Source: Chitinophaga silvisoli
Lineage (GTDB): Bacteria > Bacteroidota > Bacteroidia > Chitinophagales > Chitinophagaceae
DNA length: 64,000 nt
NCBI RefSeq assembly: GCF_003412465.1
Contig: NZ_QTJV01000006.1
Span: 186,001 to 250,000 of the forward strand
Direction: 5' to 3'
The position numbers were made by a program, and so were the translations under genes. Positions 51,365 to 61,034 of this stretch are shown here, piece after piece. Position 1 is the stretch's first letter. Every line of letters starts with the position of its first letter. The notes beneath the pieces were generated by a model. That model did no database searches, was not told where the DNA came from, and saw only the letters and a program-made list of their open reading frames with translations.

Positions 51365-52501
51365 TTATTCATCACCGGGACCGGGGTGCATTCCATGTTC
51401 TACCCAGTTTACAATTTGCCCGATTTCAATACCTCCGGCACCGCAATGACACATACCCGGGATGATATAGTATTGAAAGAAATCTTCTTTATCCTTCACG
51501 CTGTTGTAATACTCAATGGCATCACAGGCCGGAACAAGACCATCTTCTTTTCCGGTATACATAATCAATTTGCCACCTGCCTTTTTAAAAGGGCGCAAAT
51601 CAGGATCTGTGGCATTTAGCACGGGGCCTAAGAGGGAATCTATCAATGCAAGGTCTTTATCAAAGTCAAAACTGCTATAGTCGTAATCAGCACCGAACAC
51701 CCAGCGGAAAGGATATAGAAAAACCTCGCTGCCTGTGAACCCGATCCCCTTGTCCGAGTGCTCCGTGCCGGCTGGTACGCCGCAATAGATCTGTGCTCCT
51801 GTACGGGGATTGACAGGTCCTTTACGGATTTTTTGTAAGGCGGCTTTTTGTGCAGGGCTGTTAAAGCTGATGGGCGGGAAGATGCCTTTTGCCGTCAGGT
51901 AGTTAAAGAGTAATTGTGCATGTAAATGGGTTCTGTTATTGGCCGGTGCACCGGCTATGATACCGTTGTAGTCATCAGGAAAGCGCTGCGCTTCCATGAG
52001 GGCCTGCTGGCCGCCGGTACTACAGCCCACGAAATAACTGTGATGCGGCGCTTTGCCATAATAAGCGGTTACGATTTGCTTGCCCAGCACCGTCATGAGG
52101 TGGGTAGCACGGTAGCCGAAATCGGCCCAGCGATCGGGTTGATGGATGGCTTCGTCTACACCGCCGGAGGTACCGAGGTCTGTGTTGGCAGTAGCGAAAC
52201 CTTTTTTTACACCATCTGCGAGTTTAGCGGTGATGATTTTTCCTCCGCTGCCTCCATTGCCTGTTCCTAAAAAACGGCCATTCCAGCCTGTTTTAGGCAG
52301 CCAAACCTGGATTTTGATATTGGGCCTCATAGTAACCGCGACAAGGCAATATTCAGCCCCTACATCGTGAATGTTATCGATCGCCAGGTCTTCTATTTGC
52401 AAGGCGAGGATTTGCTGCCGGAGCTGAAGGCTATCCGGCGGGTAATTTGGGCTCCTGTCCGGCTGCAGGAAACTCATTAAAACTGCTAATACATACTGCA
52501 T
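51365..52501 (-). CDS. Tannase/feruloyl esterase family protein, shortened
   Basis: 378 residues, while the family usually has about 500 or more. The alpha/beta-hydrolase is clear: VWLPKTGWNGRFLGTGNGG, then nucleophile Ser in YFVGCSTGGQQALMEAQRFP, acid Asp in YTGKEDGLVP and His in IPGMCHCGAGG. The lid segment with the CxGxDG Ca2+ loop and conserved cysteines is missing between PPISFNS and PAQKAALQKI. The C-terminus ends early after WVEHGMHPGPGDE. The triad is intact, so activity is possible. It lies 3 bp from the LacI gene on the same strand and is probably its operon partner. Confidence 0.8.
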   Translation of the reverse strand: MQYVLAVLMSFLQPDRSPNYPPDSLQLRQQILALQIEDLAIDNIHDVGAEYCLVAVTMRPNIKIQVWLPKTGWNGRFLGTGNGGSGGKIITAKLADGVKKGFATANTDLGTSGGVDEAIHQPDRWADFGYRATHLMTVLGKQIVTAYYGKAPHHSYFVGCSTGGQQALMEAQRFPDDYNGIIAGAPANNRTHLHAQLLFNYLTAKGIFPPISFNSPAQKAALQKIRKGPVNPRTGAQIYCGVPAGTEHSDKGIGFTGSEVFLYPFRWVFGADYDYSSFDFDKDLALIDSLLGPVLNATDPDLRPFKKAGGKLIMYTGKEDGLVPACDAIEYYNSVKDKEDFFQYYIIPGMCHCGAGGIEIGQIVNWVEHGMHPGPGDE

Positions 52502-52504
52502 GAC

Positions 52505-53656
52505 TTACTTTATTGATGATTCTCTCACTATCAATGTTGTCTTCAGCGATTTCTTTTCCGGCACATACGCTTCTCCTTTTGCAATCGCTTCCAGCAGGAT
52601 CCCGGCTGCCGAGCGCCCGATATCTGCCACTGGTTGCTGTACTGTAGTCAAGGCCGGTTCTATCACCTCTCCACTCGGCTCATTACTAAATCCCACAATC
52701 CCCAATTCAGCCGGGATTTTTATTTTCCTTTTCTTCGCCAGCAGCATCAGCTGGATTGCCACGGGATCATTCACACAAAATACTGCATCCGGCGGCTGCT
52801 TTAAATTCAACAGCTGTTCCGCACAGGCAATTGCATCCTTCTTCGATAAATTACAATGCACCACCAGTTCTTTCTTAAACGGCAGTTTATACTTCGCCAG
52901 GGCATCCTTATACCCCCTCAGTCTATTGTGCGTGATCAGCAATGCCGGCGGTCCACCTATATGTGCAATATTGCGGTAACCGTTTTTGATGAGGTGCTCC
53001 ACCGCCTTCAATGCGCCCTCGTAATCATTCACCAGTACCTTTGAAGTATCCATCTCATCGCAGACCCGGTTAAAAAATACAACCGGAATTCCATGCTTTT
53101 CAAATGCCTTGAAATGATCGAACTTCTTCGTTTCCCTTGTCATGGAAATCAGCACCCCATCCACCCTGTTCGCCAGCAACACATTGGCATTGGCCACTTC
53201 TGTTTTGTAGGACTCCTGCGACTGACAAATGATCACATTATACCCCGCCTCCGCAGCCACCTGCTGCGCGCCCATAATGATGGTGGGGAAGAAATAGGTC
53301 AGAAACTCAGGTACGATAATACCGATGGTATTCGACTTGCTCCTGACAAGACTTTTGGCCAGCAGGTTTGGCTGGTAATCCAGTTGCCGGGCCATCTTCA
53401 ATACCGCTGCCCGGGTATGCGGATTGATATCCTCATGTTCATGCAAAGCCCTTGACACGGTAGATTTGGAAACATTCAATGCCTTTGCAATGTCAACGAT
53501 TGTAGTCATGTGCTTTTTATGCTTCATGTCTACCGTCGTTTCATCCGGCAAGGTAAAATAGATATTACAATCCTTACAAAAATATCGCTGTTTTCCCCTT
53601 ACGATCCCCGATTTCGTTATCGCGTGCACATGCTTGCACCTGATACATTTTATCAT
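52505..53656 (-). CDS. LacI family regulator with N-terminal IS1-like zinc ribbon
   Basis: 383 residues. Residues 1-45 are a zinc ribbon (Cys4, Cys7, Cys27, Cys30; KSGIVRGKQRYFCKDC) resembling the InsA N-terminal domain of IS1-type transposases. The LacI helix-turn-helix starts at residue 50 (TTIVDIAKALNVSKSTVSRALHEHEDINP), followed by the periplasmic-binding-protein-like sensor to the end. An ATG just before TTIVDIA could start a normal LacI, but the ribbon is in frame and intact, so the fusion looks real. It is divergent from the SusC gene and co-directional with the esterase gene. It probably controls the SusC operon. Confidence 0.85.
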   Translation of the reverse strand: MIKCIRCKHVHAITKSGIVRGKQRYFCKDCNIYFTLPDETTVDMKHKKHMTTIVDIAKALNVSKSTVSRALHEHEDINPHTRAAVLKMARQLDYQPNLLAKSLVRSKSNTIGIIVPEFLTYFFPTIIMGAQQVAAEAGYNVIICQSQESYKTEVANANVLLANRVDGVLISMTRETKKFDHFKAFEKHGIPVVFFNRVCDEMDTSKVLVNDYEGALKAVEHLIKNGYRNIAHIGGPPALLITHNRLRGYKDALAKYKLPFKKELVVHCNLSKKDAIACAEQLLNLKQPPDAVFCVNDPVAIQLMLLAKKRKIKIPAELGIVGFSNEPSGEVIEPALTTVQQPVADIGRSAAGILLEAIAKGEAYVPEKKSLKTTLIVRESSIK

Positions 53657-53682
53657 TCCAATTATTTAAAATTTAAACATGC

Positions 53683-53704
53683 CTACCGGAATCGTTTGCG
53701 GTAG
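53683..53704. promoter_or_regulatory. Likely LacI-family operator between lacI and susC genes
   Basis: A 22-bp near-palindrome, CTACCG...CGGTAG with a CG at the centre, matches in 9 of 11 positions between the half-sites. A central CG is usual for LacI-family sites. It lies 27 bp from the LacI start and 87 bp from the SusC start, in the only intergenic space they share. Confidence 0.62.
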
Positions 53705-53790
53705 ATTCCCTTGTCCCAATTCTTTCATTGTTTAAGATTCTTCTATAACATTGCATTACCACTTATGAATCACGTAAAGATGCTCTCGTT

Positions 53791-56700
53791 ATGAAAAAAA
53801 CAAGCCCCTTGTTTTCGATGTTGTTATTTATCCTTGTCCCACTTTGTATCCATGCGCAAACGCTGGTACCCGTCATTAACGGGAAAGTGCTGGATGAGAA
53901 AGGCCAGGCATTGCCCGGTGCTACTGTTGCCGTAAAGGGTACTTCCAAAGGAACTGTTACCAACAATGCCGGGATGTTCACGCTCAAAGACGTACCTGCC
54001 AATGCGCCACTCCTTGTCACGTTCCAGGGATATGAAAGTACGACTGTTGACCTCCGCGGCCAGTCCAATATCACCGTGACACTCAAAGCCGATATCAGTA
54101 AACTCGGCGATGTGGTGGTAGTCGGTTATGGTACACAAAAAAAGATCGCCTCCACCGGTTCTATCGCTTCTGTAAAAGGGGCGGACATTACACAAACGCC
54201 TGTCACCAATGTTGCCCAGGGTTTGGCTGCACGGGTACCCGGGGTACAGATTACGCAGAACAATGCAGCTCCCGGCGGTAACATCAGTGTGCGTATACGT
54301 GGTACTAACTCTATCAACGGTAGCTCTGAACCGCTCTACATCATCGATGGGATCCAGATCTCCAATAGCGGAGGCGTTGGCGATGTAAGTCCCCTCTCTA
54401 CAATCAATCCAAACGATATCGAATCTGTCGAAATCCTGAAAGATGCCTCCAGCACTGCTATCTATGGTGCAAGAGGTGCGAACGGGGTGGTCCTCATCAC
54501 CACCAAACGTGGAAAAAGCGGCGCGACACGCGTTCAACTGGACATGTACAGGGGTATTCAGAATATTACCAAAACACTGAACATGCTCAATGCAACGGAG
54601 TTTGCGAAACTGGAAAACGATATCTATAATTCACAGATCTATACTGATCCGGCTTCTCTGGGTCAGGGTACGAACTGGCAGGATGTAATCTACCGACAGG
54701 CAAACGTGCAGAACTACCAGGCTTCCGTAAGCGGCGGGTCAGAAAAAACCCAGTTCTCCCTCTCCGGCAATTACTTCAATCAGGAAGGTATCATAATTTC
54801 TTCGGATTTCAAACGCTATTCCTTGCGGACTACACTCGATCATACTATCAGTAACCATTTTAAAGTGGGCACCAGCGTGCTGACGAGTTATACCATTAAT
54901 AACAATATTCCCACGGGGATCAGCTCTATCGATGGTCCGCTGGTCACCCAAAGTATTGTAGGCGCTACGCTGGGAGCCCCTCCTACCCTGGTGCCTTATA
55001 AGGATGACGGCTCCGTGTATCCGTTCGCGGATCAGTTCAACGGGCGCTATCGGGAGGTAAGTAATCCTGTTGGTCTGTCACAGATTACCAACCGGAATAC
55101 CATCCGCCGTACCCTGGCCAATGTATATGGTGAGGCAAAGATCGTTAGCGGACTCACCTACCGTGCCTCCTTCAATGCAGATGTGGCGAATACCCTGAAT
55201 GACTACTACTCCCCTATTTACATCCTGGGAAAAGCAGAGGTTAATGCCAACTCCGGCCAGGCGGCTAAAGGGAATGTGAATACGACCAACTGGCTCCATG
55301 AAAGTATCCTGACTTACAACCATGACTTCGGTCAACATAATATTAAGTTCACCGGGGTGTACGCGATCCAGAGCAATTTGTACAATGACAATAGTATTAA
55401 TGCAAATGGCTTTCCGAACGATGCCACGAGCAATGAAGCGGTGCAGTTGGCCGTGAACAGGACTGTGAGCAGTAACCGTTCGAAAGAATCGCTGAATTCT
55501 TATATGGGTCGTATTAATTATGGTTATGCCAATAAGTATTTCGTGGATGTAACGGCCCGTTATGATGGTGCTTCCAAATTTGGCGAAAATCATAAATGGG
55601 GGTTCTTCCCGGCTGTAGCGGGTGCATGGCGGATTATTGAAGAGCCCTGGGTGAAAGACAGCCGCGTGTTCAGTGACCTGAAACTGAGAGTGAGCTATGG
55701 CCGTACAGGTAATGCAGGTGCCATCTCTCCTTACCAGTCGCTCGCCCTGGAAGGCTCCGGAAGCAATTACCAGTTTAATCATATTTATACTGTAGGCATC
55801 AGTCCAACGGGCATACCGAACGTAGACCTGCGCTGGGAGAAATCGACCCAGGCGAACCTGGGGATTGATATGAGCTTCTTTGAAGACAGATTGGGTGTGA
55901 CGGCAGACATCTACAATAAGAAGACAAAGGATCTCTTGTTTGTAAAGAACCTTCCTTTGTCATCCGGTTATTCTTCTATCACGGGCAACTTTGCCAGCAT
56001 TCGAAACAAAGGGATTGAGCTGGCACTGAATGGCAGGATCCTGACCGGTAAATTCAAATGGAACATGAATGCAAATGTATCTGTAAACAGGAATGAACTG
56101 CTGAGCCTTGAGGGAGGTGTGAATGAATATGTATTGAGTCCATATAGTGTGCTGCGTGTTGGACAACCCCTGGGGATCTTTAAAACTTATGTATTTGATG
56201 GGATTTACCAGACTGGAGAAACAGTCTTGCCCGGCAGCGGTAGCAGGATTGGCGGCGTAAAGGTTGCGGACCTGGATAAAGACGGACAAATTACAGGCAA
56301 TGACCAGACTATTACCGGTAATGCGAATCCTTCTTTCATCTTTGGCTTATCTTCTAATTTCAGTTACCGCAATTTCGATCTTTCTTTCTTCCTCTCAGGT
56401 GTACAAGGCAATAAAGTTTTTAACCTGAGCCGCTACACCTTTGAGAATGGATTGGGTGGCAGAAATGTACTCGAAGGACTGGTAAACAGGTGGTCGCCAA
56501 CCAACCCTAACAATGAATATGCCAGCGGGTTCCAGGGAGGCAGGTTGCCGGTATCGGACCGCTTTATTGAAGACGGTTCTTATATCAGGATGAAGAATAT
56601 TACACTGGGATATAGATTGCCAAACATTAAGTATATCACGAATGCAAGGATCTACATCAGCAGTAATAACCTCTTCACCATTACCAAATACAGCGGCTAT

Positions 56701-56808
56701 GATCCGGAAGTCAACTCCTTTGGCGGCTCCAATACTTTGATAGGCGTGGACAACCTCGTTTATCCAATGGCAAGATCATTCCTCGTGGGTTTACAGGTGG
56801 GACTTTAA
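53791..56808 (+). CDS. SusC/RagA family TonB-dependent receptor
   Basis: 1005 residues. Signal peptide MKKTSPLFSMLLFILVPLCIHAQ; no STN domain, unlike the SusC at 1907. The carboxypeptidase-like regulatory domain covers about 28-105 (NGKVLDEKGQALPGATVAVKGT). The plug contains VVVGYGTQKKIASTGSIASV and EPLYIIDGIQI, with the SusC signature ASSTAIYGARGANGVVLITTK; the barrel ends in FLVGLQVGL. It transports an oligosaccharide or similar ligand with the SusD at 56821. Because no FecR/sigma pair is present, control by the divergent LacI protein is likely. Confidence 0.94.
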   Translation: MKKTSPLFSMLLFILVPLCIHAQTLVPVINGKVLDEKGQALPGATVAVKGTSKGTVTNNAGMFTLKDVPANAPLLVTFQGYESTTVDLRGQSNITVTLKADISKLGDVVVVGYGTQKKIASTGSIASVKGADITQTPVTNVAQGLAARVPGVQITQNNAAPGGNISVRIRGTNSINGSSEPLYIIDGIQISNSGGVGDVSPLSTINPNDIESVEILKDASSTAIYGARGANGVVLITTKRGKSGATRVQLDMYRGIQNITKTLNMLNATEFAKLENDIYNSQIYTDPASLGQGTNWQDVIYRQANVQNYQASVSGGSEKTQFSLSGNYFNQEGIIISSDFKRYSLRTTLDHTISNHFKVGTSVLTSYTINNNIPTGISSIDGPLVTQSIVGATLGAPPTLVPYKDDGSVYPFADQFNGRYREVSNPVGLSQITNRNTIRRTLANVYGEAKIVSGLTYRASFNADVANTLNDYYSPIYILGKAEVNANSGQAAKGNVNTTNWLHESILTYNHDFGQHNIKFTGVYAIQSNLYNDNSINANGFPNDATSNEAVQLAVNRTVSSNRSKESLNSYMGRINYGYANKYFVDVTARYDGASKFGENHKWGFFPAVAGAWRIIEEPWVKDSRVFSDLKLRVSYGRTGNAGAISPYQSLALEGSGSNYQFNHIYTVGISPTGIPNVDLRWEKSTQANLGIDMSFFEDRLGVTADIYNKKTKDLLFVKNLPLSSGYSSITGNFASIRNKGIELALNGRILTGKFKWNMNANVSVNRNELLSLEGGVNEYVLSPYSVLRVGQPLGIFKTYVFDGIYQTGETVLPGSGSRIGGVKVADLDKDGQITGNDQTITGNANPSFIFGLSSNFSYRNFDLSFFLSGVQGNKVFNLSRYTFENGLGGRNVLEGLVNRWSPTNPNNEYASGFQGGRLPVSDRFIEDGSYIRMKNITLGYRLPNIKYITNARIYISSNNLFTITKYSGYDPEVNSFGGSNTLIGVDNLVYPMARSFLVGLQVGL

Positions 56809-56820
56809 AAAAATACTATT

Positions 56821-58299
56821 ATGAAAAACATCCAATACTATATTTTCTTTTTCCTGGTGTGTGCTTCGTGTAACAAACTGGAGGAGACACCTTATTCTTC
56901 CATCTTTACGGACAACTTTTACAAGACAGCTTCTGATGCTGAAGCCGCGCTGACAGCCGTATACGGACCGATGGTAAACTTATACAACACTGCCGGTACC
57001 GGTGCTTCTGATTTCAGTGCGGACCAGATCTATCCAAGGCCGGTTGTAGGCAGGGATACCTATACTTTGTTTAGCTATGATCCGAACTATACCACGCAAA
57101 AGAGCTTTAGCAGACAGGCGGAATCTCCCCAACAGATCTGGCAATCCTGTTATTCAGGAATTGAGAAAGCGAATTGGGTGCTGCTGAAGGTGCCTGCTAC
57201 GAATATGGATACCGTACGCAGGAGTGTGATCCTGGGGGAGGCTTATTATATGCGTGCATTTTACTTATGGACACTGGCAAAGAATTTCGGAGACATTGTT
57301 GTAAAGACATCCCCGAGTACAAGCCTGGATACGGCGATCGTAGGTAAGTCTACACAGGCAGAGGCATTCAAACAAGTCTACCTGGACCTGGATCAGGCTG
57401 TCAGCAGACTCCCCTCTTATTCTGCCGATATACAGAAAGGCCGCCCTTCCAAGGAAGTAGCAATGGCACTGTATGCCAAGACGGCTTTGTATGCACAGGA
57501 CTGGGCTACAGCACTGAATGAGGCGAAGCTGGTATTGAGTGCTGGAAAGTATAGCCTGATGGCAAATGTGCTGGATGTATACGATGTTTCGAAAGAAGAT
57601 GCAGCAAGACAGGAGAACATGTGGGCTTTTGAATGTGAAAGTACATCACCGGGTTTCTCTACCCAGATCATTGGCCTGTACGGACCCAGGAATAGCGATG
57701 GCCCCGCCTATGCAGCTACCTCCTATGGCTCTGCATTTGTGTACCAGGCCTTCTTTGATTCATTCAATCCTGTCGACAAGAGAAGGAAATTGCTGGATAC
57801 CAATTACATTAATAAGCTCGGACAGGTCGTAGCACAGAAGGATATTACGCCTATTACAAAGAAGGGGGTTTTACTGAAGAAGTATATGGATCCAAATTCA
57901 GTAGGTGGTAGTGGGGCGATTAATATTCCTATTCTCAGACTGGCGGACGTATACCTGATAGCGGCGGAAGCCAGTGCACAGCTGAGCGGCCCTTCTGCAG
58001 AATCTTATGGATATATCAATACGGTGAGAGCAAGAGCAGGACTGCCGGATTTAACTGCCGGACTCGATAAGGGTCATTTTGTAGACTCGGTATTACAGGA
58101 GCGCAGCTGGGAATTATTTGGAGAGGGAGACCGCTGGTATGATCTAACGAGAACGAATACGTTTTTGCAGGTGATACCGACAGCGGTAAATGATGTATTC
58201 CCCACCCGTTCACCACAGAAAAAGCACCGTTACTTCCCGATTCCATTGGATGAGATCAACGCAAATCCTAAATTGGAGCAAAATTCTGATTGGAAATGA
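56821..58299 (+). CDS. SusD/RagB family nutrient-binding lipoprotein
   Basis: 492 residues with lipobox VCASC (Cys17). SusD features: FYKTASDAEAALTAVYGPM, ILGEAYYMRAFYLWTLAKNFGD, LRLADVYLIAAEASAQL, and the C-terminal ELFGEGDRWYDLTRTNTF and FPIPLDEINANPKLEQNSDW. It follows the SusC gene by 12 bp. Its stop overlaps the start of the next gene by ATGA, showing translational coupling with the sialate esterase-type enzyme. It is anchored to the outer membrane facing outward. Confidence 0.94.
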   Translation: MKNIQYYIFFFLVCASCNKLEETPYSSIFTDNFYKTASDAEAALTAVYGPMVNLYNTAGTGASDFSADQIYPRPVVGRDTYTLFSYDPNYTTQKSFSRQAESPQQIWQSCYSGIEKANWVLLKVPATNMDTVRRSVILGEAYYMRAFYLWTLAKNFGDIVVKTSPSTSLDTAIVGKSTQAEAFKQVYLDLDQAVSRLPSYSADIQKGRPSKEVAMALYAKTALYAQDWATALNEAKLVLSAGKYSLMANVLDVYDVSKEDAARQENMWAFECESTSPGFSTQIIGLYGPRNSDGPAYAATSYGSAFVYQAFFDSFNPVDKRRKLLDTNYINKLGQVVAQKDITPITKKGVLLKKYMDPNSVGGSGAINIPILRLADVYLIAAEASAQLSGPSAESYGYINTVRARAGLPDLTAGLDKGHFVDSVLQERSWELFGEGDRWYDLTRTNTFLQVIPTAVNDVFPTRSPQKKHRYFPIPLDEINANPKLEQNSDWK

Positions 58300-59105
58300 A
58301 ATGGATCTTATTCTCAATGCTCTTTTCTGTAAATGCGATGGGGCAAACGATTTTTTTAGCGGCAGGACAAAGTAATGCGGTAGGTATGGCAGATAGCGCA
58401 GCATCTGTACAATGTGTGCCCGGGACTGCATTCGAGTACAGGTATAAGGCGAATGCACTGGTACATTTAAAGGACCCTGTGGGTGCCCCTGATTTGAAAT
58501 TTGAACAAGCGCAAACAGGCAGTGCCTGGCCGGCATTTGGAAAGGCGTATCATGATCTGACAGGCAAGCAGGTGGTGATTGTGCCAGCAGCCAGGGGCGG
58601 GAGTTCCTGCCATTATAAAGCGGAGCTGGAAGAAAATGGCACCTGGGATACTACGGGCAGGTTACTGCTGTTCGATAGTGCGCTGGTGAAAGCAAGGGCG
58701 GCGATGCAGCTTTGTAAAAAGCCCCTATCCGGCATCTTATGGAGCCAGGGCGAAAGGGATGCCAACGCCGTAAATGCAGGACAACTGACCCCGGCAGAAT
58801 ACGAGGAGCAGTTTGTAAAACTGATTGAAAGGTTTAGAAAAGAACTGGGTGCAGGGCTGCCATTTTACATTATTCAGACAGGGCATTTTACAGGCCACTC
58901 CGATATAGGTTTTGATAACATCAGGAAAGCACAGGAGCATGTGGCTGCCCGTTTGAAAAACGTATTTATTGTGTATTCGCAAACTGTGGATTTTGCCGCT
59001 AAAAACTGGATGCAGGATGCGATTCATTATAACCAGGCAGCATTGAATGAGATAGGCGCGGTAATGGCGCGACAGGTAGTACTAAAAGAAAAAAAGAAAA
59101 CATGA
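58296..59105 (+). CDS. SGNH/SASA-type carbohydrate acetylesterase, secreted
   Basis: 269 residues from the ATG at 58296, which overlaps the SusD stop (ATGA); an earlier TTG exists but is not needed. Signal peptide MKWILFSMLFSVNAMGQ. The SASA (sialate O-acetylesterase/CE6-like) fold has the nucleophile motif FLAAGQSNAVG, the block GILWSQGERDANA and the Asp/His part MQDAIHYNQAALNEIG. It removes acetyl groups from sugars; acetylxylan or acetylated pectin are possible substrates. It acts before the GH2 enzyme that starts by overlap downstream. Confidence 0.87.
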   Translation: MKWILFSMLFSVNAMGQTIFLAAGQSNAVGMADSAASVQCVPGTAFEYRYKANALVHLKDPVGAPDLKFEQAQTGSAWPAFGKAYHDLTGKQVVIVPAARGGSSCHYKAELEENGTWDTTGRLLLFDSALVKARAAMQLCKKPLSGILWSQGERDANAVNAGQLTPAEYEEQFVKLIERFRKELGAGLPFYIIQTGHFTGHSDIGFDNIRKAQEHVAARLKNVFIVYSQTVDFAAKNWMQDAIHYNQAALNEIGAVMARQVVLKEKKKT

Positions 59106-61033
59106 GACTGATTTGTTTACTGATATGTATGCCTGTTCTGCTCTTTGGGCAGCGGGTAAAGGATAATAGTCTGAATAGTGAATGGCGCTTTGCGGCAGAC
59201 CCGGTGAAGGTAGGCGAAAAAGAGCACTGGCAGGATACATCTTTTGCTTTTGGCAGTTTTGATAAGGTGCAGGTACCGCATTGTTTTTCTACTGATCCGA
59301 GATACTTTTTCTATACGGGTACGGCCTGGTATTTTAAGCAGTTTGAAAAAGTTGCAGCTGGTGATGAGCATGTGTATCTGCGCTTTGATGCCGTGTTTTA
59401 TAAATCGAAGGTTTGGTTGAATGGCGTGTTGGTGGGTACGCATGAAGGTGGGTATACTCCTTTTGAATTTGATGTAACAGATTTATTGAAGGCAAAAAAT
59501 ACGTTGGCAGTACAGGTAGATAATTCCTGGGATACGACAACCATTCCCGGTGCTAAAACATATGCACCTTACTCTTCTGCGGCCCAAAGGCAGGTTTTTC
59601 CATGGATTAATTATGGAGGTATCACAAGACCCGTGCATTTGATCAGTAAGCCGGCTATCCATATCAGTAATACAAAAATAGTGGCTACACCGGATGGAAA
59701 TGTGCGGGTAAAGGCCCTGATCCGGAATAGTGGTAATGCGGTGGCCAGTGTTAAGGTCAATGTGAATGTTCTGAAATATAAATTTTCATCACGGGAAGTG
59801 AAGGTGGCTGCAAAGGCTGAAACAATAGTAGAGGTGAGCGGAACGGTGCCGGCATCAGAGATTAATCTCTGGTCGCCGGATGCGCCGAACCTGTATACGG
59901 CTGTTGTATCATGCAACAAGGATACTGTTCAATCCCGGATTGGTTTCCGCAAGGTAGAATTAAGTGGAACGAAATTGTTGCTGAATGGCGAAGCTATTAA
60001 AATGGGTGGATGTAACCGGCCACTGGATTATCCCGGCTATGGTTCTATGGACCCGCAGGAAGTATTGGAGAAAGACCTGGGGATGATTAAAAGTGGTGGT
60101 ATGGAGTTGTCCCGGATCAGTCATTACCCGGTATCAACAGCTTTGCTGGACTGGGCAGATGAACATGGTCTGCTCATCATTGAAGAGGCGGGCAACTGGC
60201 AGATGACTGGCAGGCAGATGAATGATACAGGTATGCGGCGTAAGTACCAGTCACAGTTACGGGAAATGATGGAGCGTGACTGGAACCATCCCTGTGTGAT
60301 TGCCTATAGTGTAGGCAATGAATTTCAGTCGCAGACGGAGGAGGGTAAATCCTGGGTACGTGATATGAGTGCTTATGTAAAAACACTGGACGACACCCGG
60401 CTGATTACCTTTGCCAGTATGCTCTTAGGACGTGAAGAGTTAAAAAAAGGCGAAGACGAGGCATCGCAATATGTAGACTTTGTGAGTGCGAATATTTATG
60501 GCAATCATTTAAAGGTATTGCAACATATACACCAACTCTATCCTGATAAACCTGTGTATATAAGTGAATTTGGCATTCGCACGGATGCGGTGAAATCAGA
60601 AGAAGAAAGGATCGCTCATCTGAAGAAAGCGATGGAAGATTTCAGGCAGTGTGATTACCTGATAGGTGCATCTGTGTGGACGTTCAATGATTACTTCAGC
60701 CGGTTTCCCGGCACTAATCCGAATGGTTACCGGCCCTGGGGCCTGGTAGAGCCGGACAGGTCTCCCCGTGGCATGTACATTGCCTGGCAGGAAGAGTTTG
60801 CCCCTGCTACGATAGAACTTGTCGATAAAAAGATCCGCATTACTGCAAGAAAAGATTTCCCTGCTTATACCATGAAAGGTTACAGGTTAACATGTAATGG
60901 AACATCATATACCCTCAATACACTGCATCCCGGGGAGAGCATGCTGATTGATGTCCCGCTGGCGGGAGGCACAGCAAACGTAACCCTGATCAAACCGGGC
61001 GGCTATACCATCATGCAAAAAACTCTTAAATAA
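59102..61033 (+). CDS. Glycoside hydrolase family 2 (beta-galactosidase/glucuronidase-like)
   Basis: 643 residues, signal peptide MRLICLLICMPVLLFGQ. The sugar-binding domain starts at LNSEWRFAADP, with VQVPHCF and YLRFDAVFYKSKVWLNGVLVGTHEGGYTPFEFDVT; the Ig-like domain follows and then the TIM barrel. The acid/base Glu407 lies in AYSVGNEFQSQ and the nucleophile Glu489 in VYISEFGIR. GH2 activities include beta-galactosidase, beta-glucuronidase and beta-mannosidase; sequence alone does not decide. It overlaps the esterase stop by ATGA, and the FAD gene follows 1 bp after its stop. Confidence 0.92.
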   Translation: MRLICLLICMPVLLFGQRVKDNSLNSEWRFAADPVKVGEKEHWQDTSFAFGSFDKVQVPHCFSTDPRYFFYTGTAWYFKQFEKVAAGDEHVYLRFDAVFYKSKVWLNGVLVGTHEGGYTPFEFDVTDLLKAKNTLAVQVDNSWDTTTIPGAKTYAPYSSAAQRQVFPWINYGGITRPVHLISKPAIHISNTKIVATPDGNVRVKALIRNSGNAVASVKVNVNVLKYKFSSREVKVAAKAETIVEVSGTVPASEINLWSPDAPNLYTAVVSCNKDTVQSRIGFRKVELSGTKLLLNGEAIKMGGCNRPLDYPGYGSMDPQEVLEKDLGMIKSGGMELSRISHYPVSTALLDWADEHGLLIIEEAGNWQMTGRQMNDTGMRRKYQSQLREMMERDWNHPCVIAYSVGNEFQSQTEEGKSWVRDMSAYVKTLDDTRLITFASMLLGREELKKGEDEASQYVDFVSANIYGNHLKVLQHIHQLYPDKPVYISEFGIRTDAVKSEEERIAHLKKAMEDFRQCDYLIGASVWTFNDYFSRFPGTNPNGYRPWGLVEPDRSPRGMYIAWQEEFAPATIELVDKKIRITARKDFPAYTMKGYRLTCNGTSYTLNTLHPGESMLIDVPLAGGTANVTLIKPGGYTIMQKTLK

Positions 61034-61034
61034 A

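Noticed and set aside
52505..53656. An IS1-type transposase gene
   Set aside because: Only the small zinc ribbon is present; the rest is a complete LacI regulator with no transposase catalytic domain or terminal repeats.
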